From a virus, in IMG/VR virus record IMGVR_UViG_3300023313_000142, positions 1 through 20,357 of that record: 20,357 bases of DNA. One strand, given 5' to 3'. Positions 7,266 through 15,725 of the stretch are shown piece after piece. Each line of letters begins with the position of its first letter. The first letter of the stretch is position 1. A program made the position numbers and the translations under genes. The notes under the pieces were generated by a model, which had not been told where the DNA came from, searched no databases, and saw nothing but the letters and a program-made list of their open reading frames with translations.

Positions 7266-10200
7266 TAACAATAATCGGAAGAACTGAGCCAGTATGTCAG
7301 TATTGCGAACAAGCAAAAAAAGACCTCAACAATAGAGGCATAAATTTTGAATTTATAGATGTAGAAAAAAATGAAAGTTCTAGACAATTACTGAATAGTT
7401 TAGGACTTAAAAGTGTACCTCAGTTGTTTTATAACAATGAACATATCGGAGATTCATCAGCAGCAAAAACATTTACTATTGGTCGAATGGCAACAAAGCG
7501 AAACGGTGATGTTGTGCCATTTAAAGCATCATGTATTAACAACATGGCTGAATGGGCTATAGCGGATAGCAATGTTACTGACTGGTCAAGTATTGTTATG
7601 ACAGCTATGCACAAATTACCCGTTGGTGATGTAACTACAGATCAAATTCAAAAATCATTAATCCAATCATTCTTAGATAAAAAACAGCCAAAATATAATA
7701 AAGTTGCTGGTCGATTATTATTAGGTGAGATCCGCAGATCAAGCTTAGCGAGTAACAACTTTACCGATTTTTATCATACAATGGTAGAAACTGGTTATTG
7801 GCGAGACATGGGATACGATGATATTGATTTGGATTACTTGGGATCATTCATTAATCAGGATAAAGATTTAGGTTATGGTTATCCAGCACTAAGACAAATG
7901 CTTGATAAATATATGATTAAAGATACATCAGGGGTATTATTAGAATTACCTCAATACATGTACATGGGTATTGCTATGTCATTGTTTGACAGTGATCCTT
8001 TGGATGATGTTGTTATGTATTATAAGAAAGCATCTGATCAGAAAATCAATATTCCTACTCCTGTTATGACAGGTCAACGAACAAAATCAAATGTTGGTGT
8101 TAGTTGTATTATCACAACAGCAGGGGATTCGTTACAGGGTATAGCGACCACAGAACATATCGCTTTTATGGGTACAGCTTCAAGTGCTGGTATGGGCGCA
8201 GAATACAATGTAAGAAGTCCTAAAGATGATGTTAGACAAGGTTATGCTAAAGCTGGTGGAAAACTTCCACATTATAAGGTAATGGATAAAATTGTTAAGT
8301 CGGTCTCCCAGAACTGTTATGATGATCAAACAGAAGTATTAACAAATAGAGGATATGTATTATTTTCTGATATTAAAAAGGATGATTTGTTAGCGCAAGT
8401 GCATGATGGGGGGAAATTAGATTTTGTTAAACCTATCAATATTTTTGAGTATGATTATTCTGGTGATATGATTAAATTTACTGATAATGGAAAAAATCGT
8501 AAAGTTGTTGATTTGTTAGTTACTCCAAATCACACAATGTGTTACCGATATAATAAACATGATAAAACTAATGATACTCCACTTGGATATACAAGAATTG
8601 AAGGTTCTTATATTATTGAAGATAAATTTAGTGAGTGTTTAGCTAATGATTTTACACCTAAACGATGCACTATATTTGAGCGAGCTAGTATAGGTAATGG
8701 AGAGCTTGATGAAATATCAGCGTTTGATAGGCTTAGAATTGCATTTCAAGCTGATAGCTATGCAAACTATAGATCAAAAAAAGGAATACATTTCCACATA
8801 AGTAAACAACACAAGATAGATAAGTTAATCAATTTAGCAAAATTGAATAATTTTGAATTCTCTGTGAATAATGAAAAAAATGGATCTACAAATATAATTA
8901 TACAAACTGGCTATGATTTACGCCCATTATTTGATAAAGATTTTGATTGGGTTGATATAACAAAAATATCATCAAATTGGGGTAGAGGATTCATGGATGA
9001 ACTGAGAAATTGGGATGGATCTAAACAAGATAGTAATTGTGAGTCTTATAGTTTTTCTAATACTAACAAAACTGCTATAAATAAGGTATCTGCTATTGCG
9101 TCTGTTAGTGGGATCACCCACTCTATCTCTAAGACAGAGTTTAGTAATCCTAAATGGAGTGATCTTTATAATCTTGGGTATGCTATGAATAGAAGATTTG
9201 TTTCTGGTCGAGGATGCAAAAAAGAAACAATTCAATATAGTGGTAAAGTTTATTGTGCAGAAGTTCCAACTAATAAACTTATGGTTAGACGTAATGGTAT
9301 GAGTGTCGTTTGTGGAAATTCAAGAGGTGGATCAGCAACAATAACATTCAATATTTTAGATCCAGAAATTGAAACATTATTAAAACTTAAACTTCCACGA
9401 ACAGTAGAAGAAAAGCGTATTGATATGCTTGATTATTCTTTATGTTTAAATAATGATTTCCTACGCAGAGCAGCACGTAAAGAAAAATGGTGCTTAGTTA
9501 GTAAACGCATCAATAAAGAATTGCATAATAGTTTTTATCATAAAAGAAACGATTTCTCATTTCTTATGGATCAAGCCATTAAAGAAAACCAAGGCGAAAT
9601 TGTTAACGCTTTTGATTTGTTGGTTATGTACTTAAACGCTAGAGCTGAAACTGGTAGGGTTTACATGTTCAATGTTGATAATGTGAATGATCATACACCA
9701 TTTGAGAAAACAGTCAGATTAAGTAACCTTTGTCAAGAAGTTGCATTACCTACAGATGATTATAATCATATTACGGAACTCTTTGAATCATATAAATCAA
9801 ATGAAAACGGATTAACCGCTCAGTGCTTTTTATCTGCTACTGATGTTGCTCGAATTGAAGATGATCAAGATTATGAAGATACAACTTATATCACTGTAAA
9901 GGCAATTGATAACTTAATGCAAAAAATGGATTATCCATTCGAGCAGTTCAAGTCAAGTGCGGATCAGTATCGTTCTATTGGTGTAGGTATTACTAACCTA
10001 GCTTATTGCTTGGCTAAGAATAATAAGTCTTATACTGATGTTGATTTTATCCATTCAATAGCAGAGCGCCATTATTACTTTTTATTAAAGGCATCTATTA
10101 GATTAGCCAAAGAGCGAGGATCGTTCCCACTCATTGATGAAACTAAATGGAAATATGGTTGGCTACCGATTGATACATATAATAAAAATGTTGATAAATT

Positions 10201-10672
10201 GTGGAGTATTTATAATTATAATTGGGAACTTATACGAGAAGAAGTTTTAGAATACGGAGTTCGTTTTAGTACACTATGCGCTCACATGCCATGTGAAAGT
10301 AGCTCAGTTGTATCATGCGCCACAAATTCGATCTATCCTATTCGTTCATATTTAATTTATAAAGACTCACGATCAGGAAAAATACAAATTTTTGCCCCTG
10401 AATGCGATCAATTAGTATATGAATCTGCTTGGGATTTACCCAATAAAGATTTAATCAATGCTTATGCTTGCGTTCAAAAATTCACAGACCAATCAATCTC
10501 TGCCGACACTTATGTTGACTATACAAAACAATCAAAAATTCCTTTATCTGAAAGTATCAACAACTTTCTCTATGCTAATAAAATGGGATTAAAAACTTTG
10601 TATTATCAAAACAGTAAAACAGGTCGAGGCATACAAGAAAAAGAAGAAACATGCGAAAGCTGTTCACTTTAG
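7262..10672 (+). CDS. nrdA: Class I ribonucleotide reductase large subunit with fused N-terminal glutaredoxin, intein-containing
   Basis: The 1136-residue precursor reduces ribonucleotides to deoxyribonucleotides together with NrdB. Residues 1-75 are a glutaredoxin (active site CQYC 12-15, SVPQLF cis-proline region). About 76-160 form an ATP-cone allosteric domain (KRNGDVVPF). The catalytic barrel follows. An intein occupies 352-686. Catalytic residues are present: redox cysteines C282 and C855, radical set N822/C824/E826 (SNLCQEVALPT), paired tyrosines Y1114-Y1115 and the C-terminal CESC (C1131, C1134). Without the intein it is 801 residues. The fused glutaredoxin probably re-reduces the C-terminal cysteines directly. 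Start ATG 7262 overlaps the methyltransferase stop as ATGA, with AGGA five bases upstream. No internal ribosome site favours a separate NrdA. The partner nrdB lies about 3 kb downstream, separated by unrelated genes. Confidence 0.96.
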   Translation: MITIIGRTEPVCQYCEQAKKDLNNRGINFEFIDVEKNESSRQLLNSLGLKSVPQLFYNNEHIGDSSAAKTFTIGRMATKRNGDVVPFKASCINNMAEWAIADSNVTDWSSIVMTAMHKLPVGDVTTDQIQKSLIQSFLDKKQPKYNKVAGRLLLGEIRRSSLASNNFTDFYHTMVETGYWRDMGYDDIDLDYLGSFINQDKDLGYGYPALRQMLDKYMIKDTSGVLLELPQYMYMGIAMSLFDSDPLDDVVMYYKKASDQKINIPTPVMTGQRTKSNVGVSCIITTAGDSLQGIATTEHIAFMGTASSAGMGAEYNVRSPKDDVRQGYAKAGGKLPHYKVMDKIVKSVSQNCYDDQTEVLTNRGYVLFSDIKKDDLLAQVHDGGKLDFVKPINIFEYDYSGDMIKFTDNGKNRKVVDLLVTPNHTMCYRYNKHDKTNDTPLGYTRIEGSYIIEDKFSECLANDFTPKRCTIFERASIGNGELDEISAFDRLRIAFQADSYANYRSKKGIHFHISKQHKIDKLINLAKLNNFEFSVNNEKNGSTNIIIQTGYDLRPLFDKDFDWVDITKISSNWGRGFMDELRNWDGSKQDSNCESYSFSNTNKTAINKVSAIASVSGITHSISKTEFSNPKWSDLYNLGYAMNRRFVSGRGCKKETIQYSGKVYCAEVPTNKLMVRRNGMSVVCGNSRGGSATITFNILDPEIETLLKLKLPRTVEEKRIDMLDYSLCLNNDFLRRAARKEKWCLVSKRINKELHNSFYHKRNDFSFLMDQAIKENQGEIVNAFDLLVMYLNARAETGRVYMFNVDNVNDHTPFEKTVRLSNLCQEVALPTDDYNHITELFESYKSNENGLTAQCFLSATDVARIEDDQDYEDTTYITVKAIDNLMQKMDYPFEQFKSSADQYRSIGVGITNLAYCLAKNNKSYTDVDFIHSIAERHYYFLLKASIRLAKERGSFPLIDETKWKYGWLPIDTYNKNVDKLWSIYNYNWELIREEVLEYGVRFSTLCAHMPCESSSVVSCATNSIYPIRSYLIYKDSRSGKIQIFAPECDQLVYESAWDLPNKDLINAYACVQKFTDQSISADTYVDYTKQSKIPLSESINNFLYANKMGLKTLYYQNSKTGRGIQEKEETCESCSL
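8315..9319 (+). mobile_element. Intein with LAGLIDADG-type homing endonuclease domain, inside NrdA
   Basis: In-frame 335-residue insertion (precursor residues 352-686) that should excise itself and join QN to SRGG. It begins with C352 (CYDDQTEVLT, block A), has block B TPNHTMCY (T and H at intein residues 70 and 73), block F VYCAEVPTNKLMV, and ends VVCGN before extein Ser687. The penultimate residue is G instead of the usual H, a variant seen in many phage inteins. The middle carries two endonuclease half-motifs, LRIAFQADSYA (D147) and GFMDELRNWDG (D234), each with its acidic residue, so the endonuclease may be active. Insertion is at the conserved KSxSQ/RGG site of class I NrdA. The intein makes the gene unfunctional until splicing, which is typical of such parasites. 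Confidence 0.94.
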
Positions 10673-10680
10673 GAAATATT

Positions 10681-10851
10681 ATGAATGAAACAGAAATACA
10701 CGAAAATGGTGTTTATATGATCATTGATGTTAATGGTTATCCATCTAAACGAAAATGTGAAGTTGTTAATAATGAATTAGTGCCGATTTTAATGCCTAAT
10801 GAAAGATTAAACATATACACAAACTCTATGAGTATTATTGATATTAAGTAG
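10681..10851 (+). CDS. Small protein of unknown function, 56 residues
   Basis: The frame is open from 10651, but ATG 10681 is preferred because AGGAAAT precedes it by a few bases and it lies just after the nrdA stop (10670-10672). The product starts MNETEIHENGVYMIIDVNG. It reads as a short beta-rich protein with NGY turns and no membrane segment or cysteine motif. It is the first of four tightly packed small ORFs between nrdA and the Dam-like gene. Function not recognised. Confidence 0.65.
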   Translation: MNETEIHENGVYMIIDVNGYPSKRKCEVVNNELVPILMPNERLNIYTNSMSIIDIK

Positions 10852-10856
10852 GGTAT

Positions 10857-11039
10857 ATGCCATTTGGAGCAACACATAAAATAGGAAATACCTATTATAA
10901 ATTAGGGAATTTCTATGCCATGTATTATTCGAATGGCATTTGGAAAGAATCCGCATCAATAACAAATAAAAATTTAGGCATCATATATGATAGAAGTAGA
11001 ACAATTTATAGGGTTATTAGTGTTATCAACAATAATTAG
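10857..11039 (+). CDS. Small protein of unknown function, 60 residues
   Basis: ATG 10857 follows TAGGGTAT, an acceptable ribosome site overlapping the previous stop. The product is basic and rich in tyrosine, asparagine and isoleucine (YYKLGNFYAMYYSNGIWK), without membrane segment or known motif. Its last 53 bases overlap the next gene in another frame. That depth of overlap is unusual here, so one of the two starts may be misplaced, but both have plausible ribosome sites. Function unknown. Confidence 0.55.
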   Translation: MPFGATHKIGNTYYKLGNFYAMYYSNGIWKESASITNKNLGIIYDRSRTIYRVISVINNN

Positions 11040-11316
11040 TATAATTTTGGTTGGTATTATTATTTACTTATTTATATTTATACATACGAGTTATGTTTAC
11101 ATAACAACAGCAATAACAGCATTTAAACAAAACCCAACAAGTGATAATTGGTCGCTAGAATATGCTCAAGATAACCACAAAATATTCAACTCTTTAATTT
11201 GGTGTTTTAAAAATCAAAGTATAATATTTGATATTTATACTAATGGTAGGAAAACGGATCTATACCAAATATATACAAATGGTATGTTTTTATCAGGTGA
11301 GCAAAATGAAAATTAA
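10987..11316 (+). CDS. Small membrane protein, one N-terminal transmembrane segment
   Basis: This 109-residue protein has a strongly hydrophobic stretch at residues 8-34 (FIGLLVLSTIISIILVGIII and beyond), long enough to cross the membrane. A soluble C-terminal region of about 75 residues is rich in W, N and aromatic residues. The N-terminus is too acidic and short for a classical signal peptide, so an anchored protein is likely. TTAGG lies about ten bases upstream of the start. It overlaps the genes on both sides. Superinfection exclusion, lysis or defence-blocking roles are common for such proteins, but nothing in the sequence selects one. Confidence 0.65.
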   Translation: MIEVEQFIGLLVLSTIISIILVGIIIYLFIFIHTSYVYITTAITAFKQNPTSDNWSLEYAQDNHKIFNSLIWCFKNQSIIFDIYTNGRKTDLYQIYTNGMFLSGEQNEN

Positions 11317-11467
11317 AGCTTATTTATTTGGTTGTTTGTTTATGATTGATCATGGTATTAATTTATTATTATCTGATGGTTACTCATATAACGAGTCTAA
11401 AGCTATTGTTGCTAGCGGAGTAGGCACAACAGTATTGTTTATATTATTAGGGATAAGGTTAGTATGA
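11306..11467 (+). CDS. Very small membrane protein, 53 residues
   Basis: The frame is open from 11228, but ATG 11306 has a strong AGGTGAG site (11295-11301) and gives MKIKAYLFGCLFMIDHGINL, a plausible membrane-inserted start. Two hydrophobic stretches (about residues 5-21 and 36-53, the second ending VLFILLGIRLV) suggest two membrane passes. It overlaps the upstream membrane-protein gene by 11 bases and the Dam-like gene by ATGA, so all three are likely translated together. It could be a holin-like or signalling-inhibitor peptide. Function unknown. Confidence 0.6.
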   Translation: MKIKAYLFGCLFMIDHGINLLLSDGYSYNESKAIVASGVGTTVLFILLGIRLV

Positions 11468-12261
11468 AAAGCTATCTAAGATGGGTAGGAAGCAAATCAA
11501 GAATTATAGATAACGTAGTAGAAAAAATAGGTAAAGTTAGCGGAAGATTAATAGAGCCATTTGTCGGATCAGCCACAGTAGCTATCAATGCTGATGCTAA
11601 AGAATACATTTGTTATGATATTAACGAAAGGTTAATTAAAACACATCAAGCTATTTGTAAAAATGTTGATAAAGTTCTTCTGGAATTAAGAGTATTATTA
11701 AATTGTGGTCGTGATGATTATTATAAAATTAGAGCAGAATTTAATACTCCACAAACAGATATTTATAAACTTGCTGCTATGTTTATTTATCTCAACAGAA
11801 CAGGGTTTAATGGGTTATATCGAGAAAATAAATCAGGTGGTTATAACACGCCAATGGGTTCAGGAAACATTAAACAAAACGTAGATGAATTAATTCAATT
11901 CAGTAAAAAATTTAACAGTTCAGATTTTGTTTGTGGTGACTTTACCAAAGCGTTTAAAGCTGCAAAAGTTGGTGATGTTATTTATGTTGATCCACCCTAT
12001 CCAAGTACCTCAGAAACACTAAGTGATGTTAAATATCATCAGGGTAACTTTGGCATCAAAGAACATATAAAACTTCATAGTGAGTGTATTAAAGCCGCTA
12101 AACGAGGAATTAAGGTTGTTGTTAGTAATGCTAATACAATCATGATCAGAGAGTTGTATGCTGATGCTGATGAAATAGAAGAAATATTAGCATACAGATC
12201 AATATCAAGTACCAATAACCGAGCTAATGCTAAAGAGTTAATTATTACATACAGGGGATAA
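11464..12261 (+). CDS. dam: Dam-like DNA adenine methyltransferase (D12 class)
   Basis: This 265-residue alpha-class N6-adenine methyltransferase most likely modifies GATC. It opens with SYLRWVGSKSRI. The cofactor motif is EPFVGSA (31-37, a variant of EPFVGGG). The Dam signature FNGLYRENKSGGYNTPMG spans 115-132, and the catalytic DPPY is at 176-179. Length matches phage and bacterial Dam (about 260-280). The start overlaps the preceding stop as ATGA. GATC is frequent in the surrounding sequence, so the phage's own DNA is a ready substrate. Possible roles are evasion of GATC-specific restriction or marking of DNA for replication or repair. The target sequence is inferred from family membership. 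Confidence 0.93.
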   Translation: MKSYLRWVGSKSRIIDNVVEKIGKVSGRLIEPFVGSATVAINADAKEYICYDINERLIKTHQAICKNVDKVLLELRVLLNCGRDDYYKIRAEFNTPQTDIYKLAAMFIYLNRTGFNGLYRENKSGGYNTPMGSGNIKQNVDELIQFSKKFNSSDFVCGDFTKAFKAAKVGDVIYVDPPYPSTSETLSDVKYHQGNFGIKEHIKLHSECIKAAKRGIKVVVSNANTIMIRELYADADEIEEILAYRSISSTNNRANAKELIITYRG

Positions 12262-12263
12262 TA

Positions 12264-13190
12264 TTGAATACTAAAGATGAACAACTAAATATTCTATTTA
12301 CTGAGAAATACAGACCAACAAAAATAGAAGATTGTATTTTACCTCAAGAAATCAAAACTCAATTTATAAACATAATCAAAGATAACAACTTAACTAATTT
12401 GTTATTAGCAGGGAGCGCGGGTACAGGAAAAACAACTATCGCTAAAATTTTATGCAAAGAGTTGGATTGTGAATACTTAACATTTAATGGATCTGATGGT
12501 TCACTTAATATTGAAATGCTTCGTGATTATATTAATGATTTTGTTTCGACTGTTTCCTTAGATGGATCGAAATTAAAGGTTGTTTTTATTGATGAAGCCG
12601 ATGGATTATCAACACTAATTCAACAATCATTAAGAAATTTTATGGAGTTATTTACCAATGTTAGATTTATTTTAACGTGTAATTATCCTGATAAAATAAT
12701 CAATGCTTTACAATCAAGATGTTCTTATATCAGTTTTAAATTCAAACAGAAAAATGAAATAGCTAAATTGTTTGGTTCTAGATTGATTAAAATATTAAAA
12801 CAAGAACAAATTCAATACGATGTTAACGCATTAACAGGGTTGCTTAAAACTTACTATCCAGATCAAAGACGAATTCTAAATGAAGTTCAGCGGTATTCTA
12901 GATTGAATAATAGTATTGATATGAATGTGTTAGATAGCACTGATAGTTTAGGTGAGTTATTTTCTTGTATTAATAATAAAGATTTTAGTGCAGTTAAGGA
13001 TTGGCTAACGAATAATATTGTTGATTCATTGTTTAACTCATTGTTTAACAATATGGAATCTTATATACAGCGAGAAAATTTACCAGCATTTGTAATATGT
13101 TTGGGTGATGCTGCTGCTGTGCATGGGTCTGTTCCTAATCAAGAATTGAATATTTTATCTGCATTGACTAAATATATGGAAAGTGTCTAA
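12264..13190 (+). CDS. Sliding-clamp loader large subunit, T4 gp44-like AAA+ ATPase
   Basis: This 308-residue AAA+ protein should open and load the processivity clamp at primer ends. It has FTEKYRPTK near the N-terminus (12-20), Walker A GSAGTGKTT (50-58), Walker B VVFIDEAD (106-113), sensor 1 LTCN (137-140), the SRC arginine-finger motif (151-153) and sensor 2 PDQRRI (199-204). T4 gp44 is 319 residues. The start codon is TTG, chosen because no in-frame ATG precedes the conserved FTEKYRP and AGGGG lies about six bases upstream. It ends TAATG-coupled to the small subunit gene. No sliding clamp or DNA polymerase gene is in the window, so they must lie elsewhere. Confidence 0.93.
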   Translation: MNTKDEQLNILFTEKYRPTKIEDCILPQEIKTQFINIIKDNNLTNLLLAGSAGTGKTTIAKILCKELDCEYLTFNGSDGSLNIEMLRDYINDFVSTVSLDGSKLKVVFIDEADGLSTLIQQSLRNFMELFTNVRFILTCNYPDKIINALQSRCSYISFKFKQKNEIAKLFGSRLIKILKQEQIQYDVNALTGLLKTYYPDQRRILNEVQRYSRLNNSIDMNVLDSTDSLGELFSCINNKDFSAVKDWLTNNIVDSLFNSLFNNMESYIQRENLPAFVICLGDAAAVHGSVPNQELNILSALTKYMESV

Positions 13191-13612
13191 TGCAAGTTGA
13201 TCTATGGCAGAAGAATATAATTGAGGATAAGCCAGAAGAAAAAGTAAAAAAGGTAGGGTTGTTTGACTGTATAAAAGCATTAAATCAGGGTAAGGATATA
13301 AGATATTCTGATCCTGAGTTAAAATCATTTGATGCTTTTATGGTTAACAAAGCTTTGCAGCAAAGTAGTAAAACTGTTGGTTATGCTAATATGATGAATA
13401 AATTAAGGCTGCCAAAAATTGCTGTTTATTTATTCTATCTTAACGCTTTACCAAAAACGTACAGTTATTCTTCTTGGTCTAAAAAAACTAAAGATAAACA
13501 GAAAGATAAACTACTAGAATACTATCCACTAAAACATGTAGATGAATTGATGTATGTTTTATCAGAAAAAGAAATTAAATCAGTTATAAAAAAATTAAAG
13601 GAAATAAAATGA
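13190..13612 (+). CDS. Clamp-loader small subunit, T4 gp62-like
   Basis: This 140-residue all-helical protein probably completes the clamp-loader ring with the upstream gp44-like ATPase. Resemblance to T4 gp62 (187 residues) is partial but ordered: FDCIKALNQGKDI, then FDAFMVNKALQQ (like gp62 FMVENALSQ), then YLFYLNALPKTYSYSSW (like the YLMAAVPRGKRYGKW region). It has no ATPase motif, as expected for gp62. It starts on the stop codon of the large subunit gene (TAATG), the same coupling used to fix subunit ratio in T4-like phages. It is shorter than T4 gp62, mainly at the C-terminus. Assignment rests on local similarity plus position. Confidence 0.8.
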   Translation: MQVDLWQKNIIEDKPEEKVKKVGLFDCIKALNQGKDIRYSDPELKSFDAFMVNKALQQSSKTVGYANMMNKLRLPKIAVYLFYLNALPKTYSYSSWSKKTKDKQKDKLLEYYPLKHVDELMYVLSEKEIKSVIKKLKEIK

Positions 13613-14682
13613 GTTTAGAGTTTAATATTAAAAATGAAGATACAGATTTTCAAATATTCTTTGGCGAGCCGCATGGGTTATTTGATTCGTTTAACGTAAA
13701 ATACCCACAAATAGAAACGGCTGACGATGAACAACAATCATTGTTTTGGAAAGCAAAAGAAATATCAATGGTTCAGGACTCTAAAGACTTATTAAGTATT
13801 GATGAAAATATCAGAGAAATATTTATCAAAGCGTTAAGTTTTCAAATGGCTGCTGATAGTTTCGCATCAGGATCAATTGCTGAATTGTTCTTACCTATTT
13901 GTACAAATCCACAACTCGAAAGTCTTATTGCTTATTGGAATTTGACAGAGGCTACACACGCTAAATCATACGGTAATATTATCGCTACTGTATTTAAAGA
14001 CCCTAATGAGTTGCTTGAACGTATTAGAAACGATGAAGTAATGATTTCTCGATTAGGATTTATTTTAGAAAGTTTTGGTTTGCATAATCAAATGCTAAAT
14101 AAAATCAGATCAGGTGGAATAGTTCAACTATCAGAAAAACGCAAAACAACCATTAAAACAATTACATCATTGTTAGCATTAGAGGGGATCATGTTTTTAT
14201 CTTCGTTTGCCTCAACATTTGCTGTTTGTGAAGCAACTCAGAAACTTAATGGTATTGGCAAAGAAGTTGGCTTAATTTTTAACGATGAAGTTATGCACAC
14301 TAAAAATAATATAATTTTGCTAAATATTATTAAAAATGAGTGGGAAGAATGGCATGAAGTTAAACATGAAGTTAAAGAAATATTAGACTCAACCATTAAA
14401 GCAGAAGAACATTGGGCTAGTGAACTGTTTAATAACACAGGTGATATTATTGGTTTTAATCCAAACTTATTATCTGACTATACAAAATATTTAGCTTTGC
14501 CTATTTATAACCAATTAGAAATTGAGTTTAATTTTAAGAAAGTTACAGAAAATCCGTTAACGTGGATCGACTCTTATATTAATCCTGATCTGTTACAAGT
14601 AGCCAACCAAGAAGCACAAAATAATAACTATTTAACAGGAACATCAATTGATGATACTGATGATTGTGAGTTTCACTATTAG
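13609..14682 (+). CDS. nrdB: Class I ribonucleotide reductase small subunit
   Basis: This 357-residue ferritin-fold protein houses the metal centre and radical that start catalysis in NrdA. All iron ligands are visible: D83, E114 and H117 (LTEATHAKSY), E192 (LLALEGIMF), E227 and H230 (FNDEVMH). Y121 sits where E. coli has radical Y122, so a tyrosyl-radical, class Ia-type enzyme is expected. The C-terminal tail (DDTDDCEFHY) is acidic and aromatic, as needed to dock on NrdA. The gene overlaps the gp62-like gene as ATGA with AAGGA upstream. It lies about 3 kb from nrdA, with methyltransferase and clamp-loader genes between. Confidence 0.96.
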   Translation: MSLEFNIKNEDTDFQIFFGEPHGLFDSFNVKYPQIETADDEQQSLFWKAKEISMVQDSKDLLSIDENIREIFIKALSFQMAADSFASGSIAELFLPICTNPQLESLIAYWNLTEATHAKSYGNIIATVFKDPNELLERIRNDEVMISRLGFILESFGLHNQMLNKIRSGGIVQLSEKRKTTIKTITSLLALEGIMFLSSFASTFAVCEATQKLNGIGKEVGLIFNDEVMHTKNNIILLNIIKNEWEEWHEVKHEVKEILDSTIKAEEHWASELFNNTGDIIGFNPNLLSDYTKYLALPIYNQLEIEFNFKKVTENPLTWIDSYINPDLLQVANQEAQNNNYLTGTSIDDTDDCEFHY

Positions 14683-14690
14683 GAGAAATA

Positions 14691-15725
14691 ATGAGTTTTG
14701 TTATATTAGGTGATTTACATGCAGGGGAATCCGATGGAAACCTAATGCTGATGGATCACCAATTACAAGTATTAGATGAAGTAATACAATATTGCACTGA
14801 TAATAAAATCAATAATATCGTTGCTACTGGTGATGTATTTGATGTAAGAAAAAGTACCAACACAAATGTATTAAATACATGGAAAACTAGGTTTTTCGAT
14901 AAACTAAAAGAGTTAAGTATTAATTTTCATACTATCGTTGGTAATCACGATATGTATTATAAAAATGCTGTTAACCCAAACACAATCACACAGCATTTAT
15001 TAGCATACGAAAATGTTTTTATTTATGATATTCCATCTAAATTGAAAATTGATGGGACGAATATTTTAATGATGCCTTGGATTTGTAGTAGTAATTATGA
15101 TGATTGCATAGAGGCATTAAATAACAAAAAACAATTCGATGCTGTTATAGGTCATTTTGAAATTAATAATGTATCAATGGGTGGTAGTATTTGTAATAAT
15201 GGATTACCCCAATCATTCTTTATTAACTTTAAAACTGTTATATCTGGTCATTTTCATATCAAGGGAAAGTATTCAAATATTGAGTACGTAGGCACACCAT
15301 ATGAAATGTCTTGGATTGATTATAACGAGCCAAAAGGTTTTCATTTATTTGATGATAAATTAGAGTTTATTCAGTTAGATCATAAACTTTATCACCGCAT
15401 TTATTATAATGATGAATTCGATCTAAATGAAAAAATAAATCTAGAAAACAAATTTGTTAAAGTAAGTATTGATAACAGAACAGACTTTAAGAAATATGAT
15501 AAATTCATTCATGCTATAGAACAACAAAATCCTTACAGCTTAACAATCATTGAACCGCTTATGGATCTATCAGCCGATGATGTTAATATGAATTTTAACG
15601 GTGATTTAGTAGTAAAAGCCACAGAAGATTTGATTTCTGACTATATTTCCGAATTATATCCAGAAAAGTACAACAATCTGAATAATCTCATACAGAATAT
15701 TCATCAAGAAGCGAGGGTATTATAG
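14691..15725 (+). CDS. Recombination nuclease subunit, SbcD/Mre11/T4 gp47-like
   Basis: This 344-residue metallophosphoesterase should act with the SbcC-like protein to resect DNA ends for recombination. Five metal-binding motifs are in order: GDLHAG (7-12), GDVFD (47-51), GNHD (84-87), GHFE (154-157) and GHFH (186-189). Length equals T4 gp47 (339) closely. The residues after about 230 form the capping and partner-binding region. AGGAG lies seven bases upstream of the start. It pairs with the gp46-like gene, separated only by one small ORF. Confidence 0.95.
   Translation: MSFVILGDLHAGESDGNLMLMDHQLQVLDEVIQYCTDNKINNIVATGDVFDVRKSTNTNVLNTWKTRFFDKLKELSINFHTIVGNHDMYYKNAVNPNTITQHLLAYENVFIYDIPSKLKIDGTNILMMPWICSSNYDDCIEALNNKKQFDAVIGHFEINNVSMGGSICNNGLPQSFFINFKTVISGHFHIKGKYSNIEYVGTPYEMSWIDYNEPKGFHLFDDKLEFIQLDHKLYHRIYYNDEFDLNEKINLENKFVKVSIDNRTDFKKYDKFIHAIEQQNPYSLTIIEPLMDLSADDVNMNFNGDLVVKATEDLISDYISELYPEKYNNLNNLIQNIHQEARVL

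Noticed and set aside
8281-9360. Frameshift or assembly chimera as the reason for the oversized NrdA
   Set aside because: The insert is fully in frame, begins with Cys, ends with GN before Ser and has the intein blocks in order, so an intein explains it.
10651-10680. Start at 10651 for the first small ORF after nrdA
   Set aside because: It lies inside the nrdA C-terminal CESC codons; AGGAAAT supports ATG 10681.
11228-11305. Longer start at 11228 for the small membrane protein
   Set aside because: There is no good ribosome site there, while ATG 11306 has AGGTGAG and a sensible hydrophobic N-terminus.
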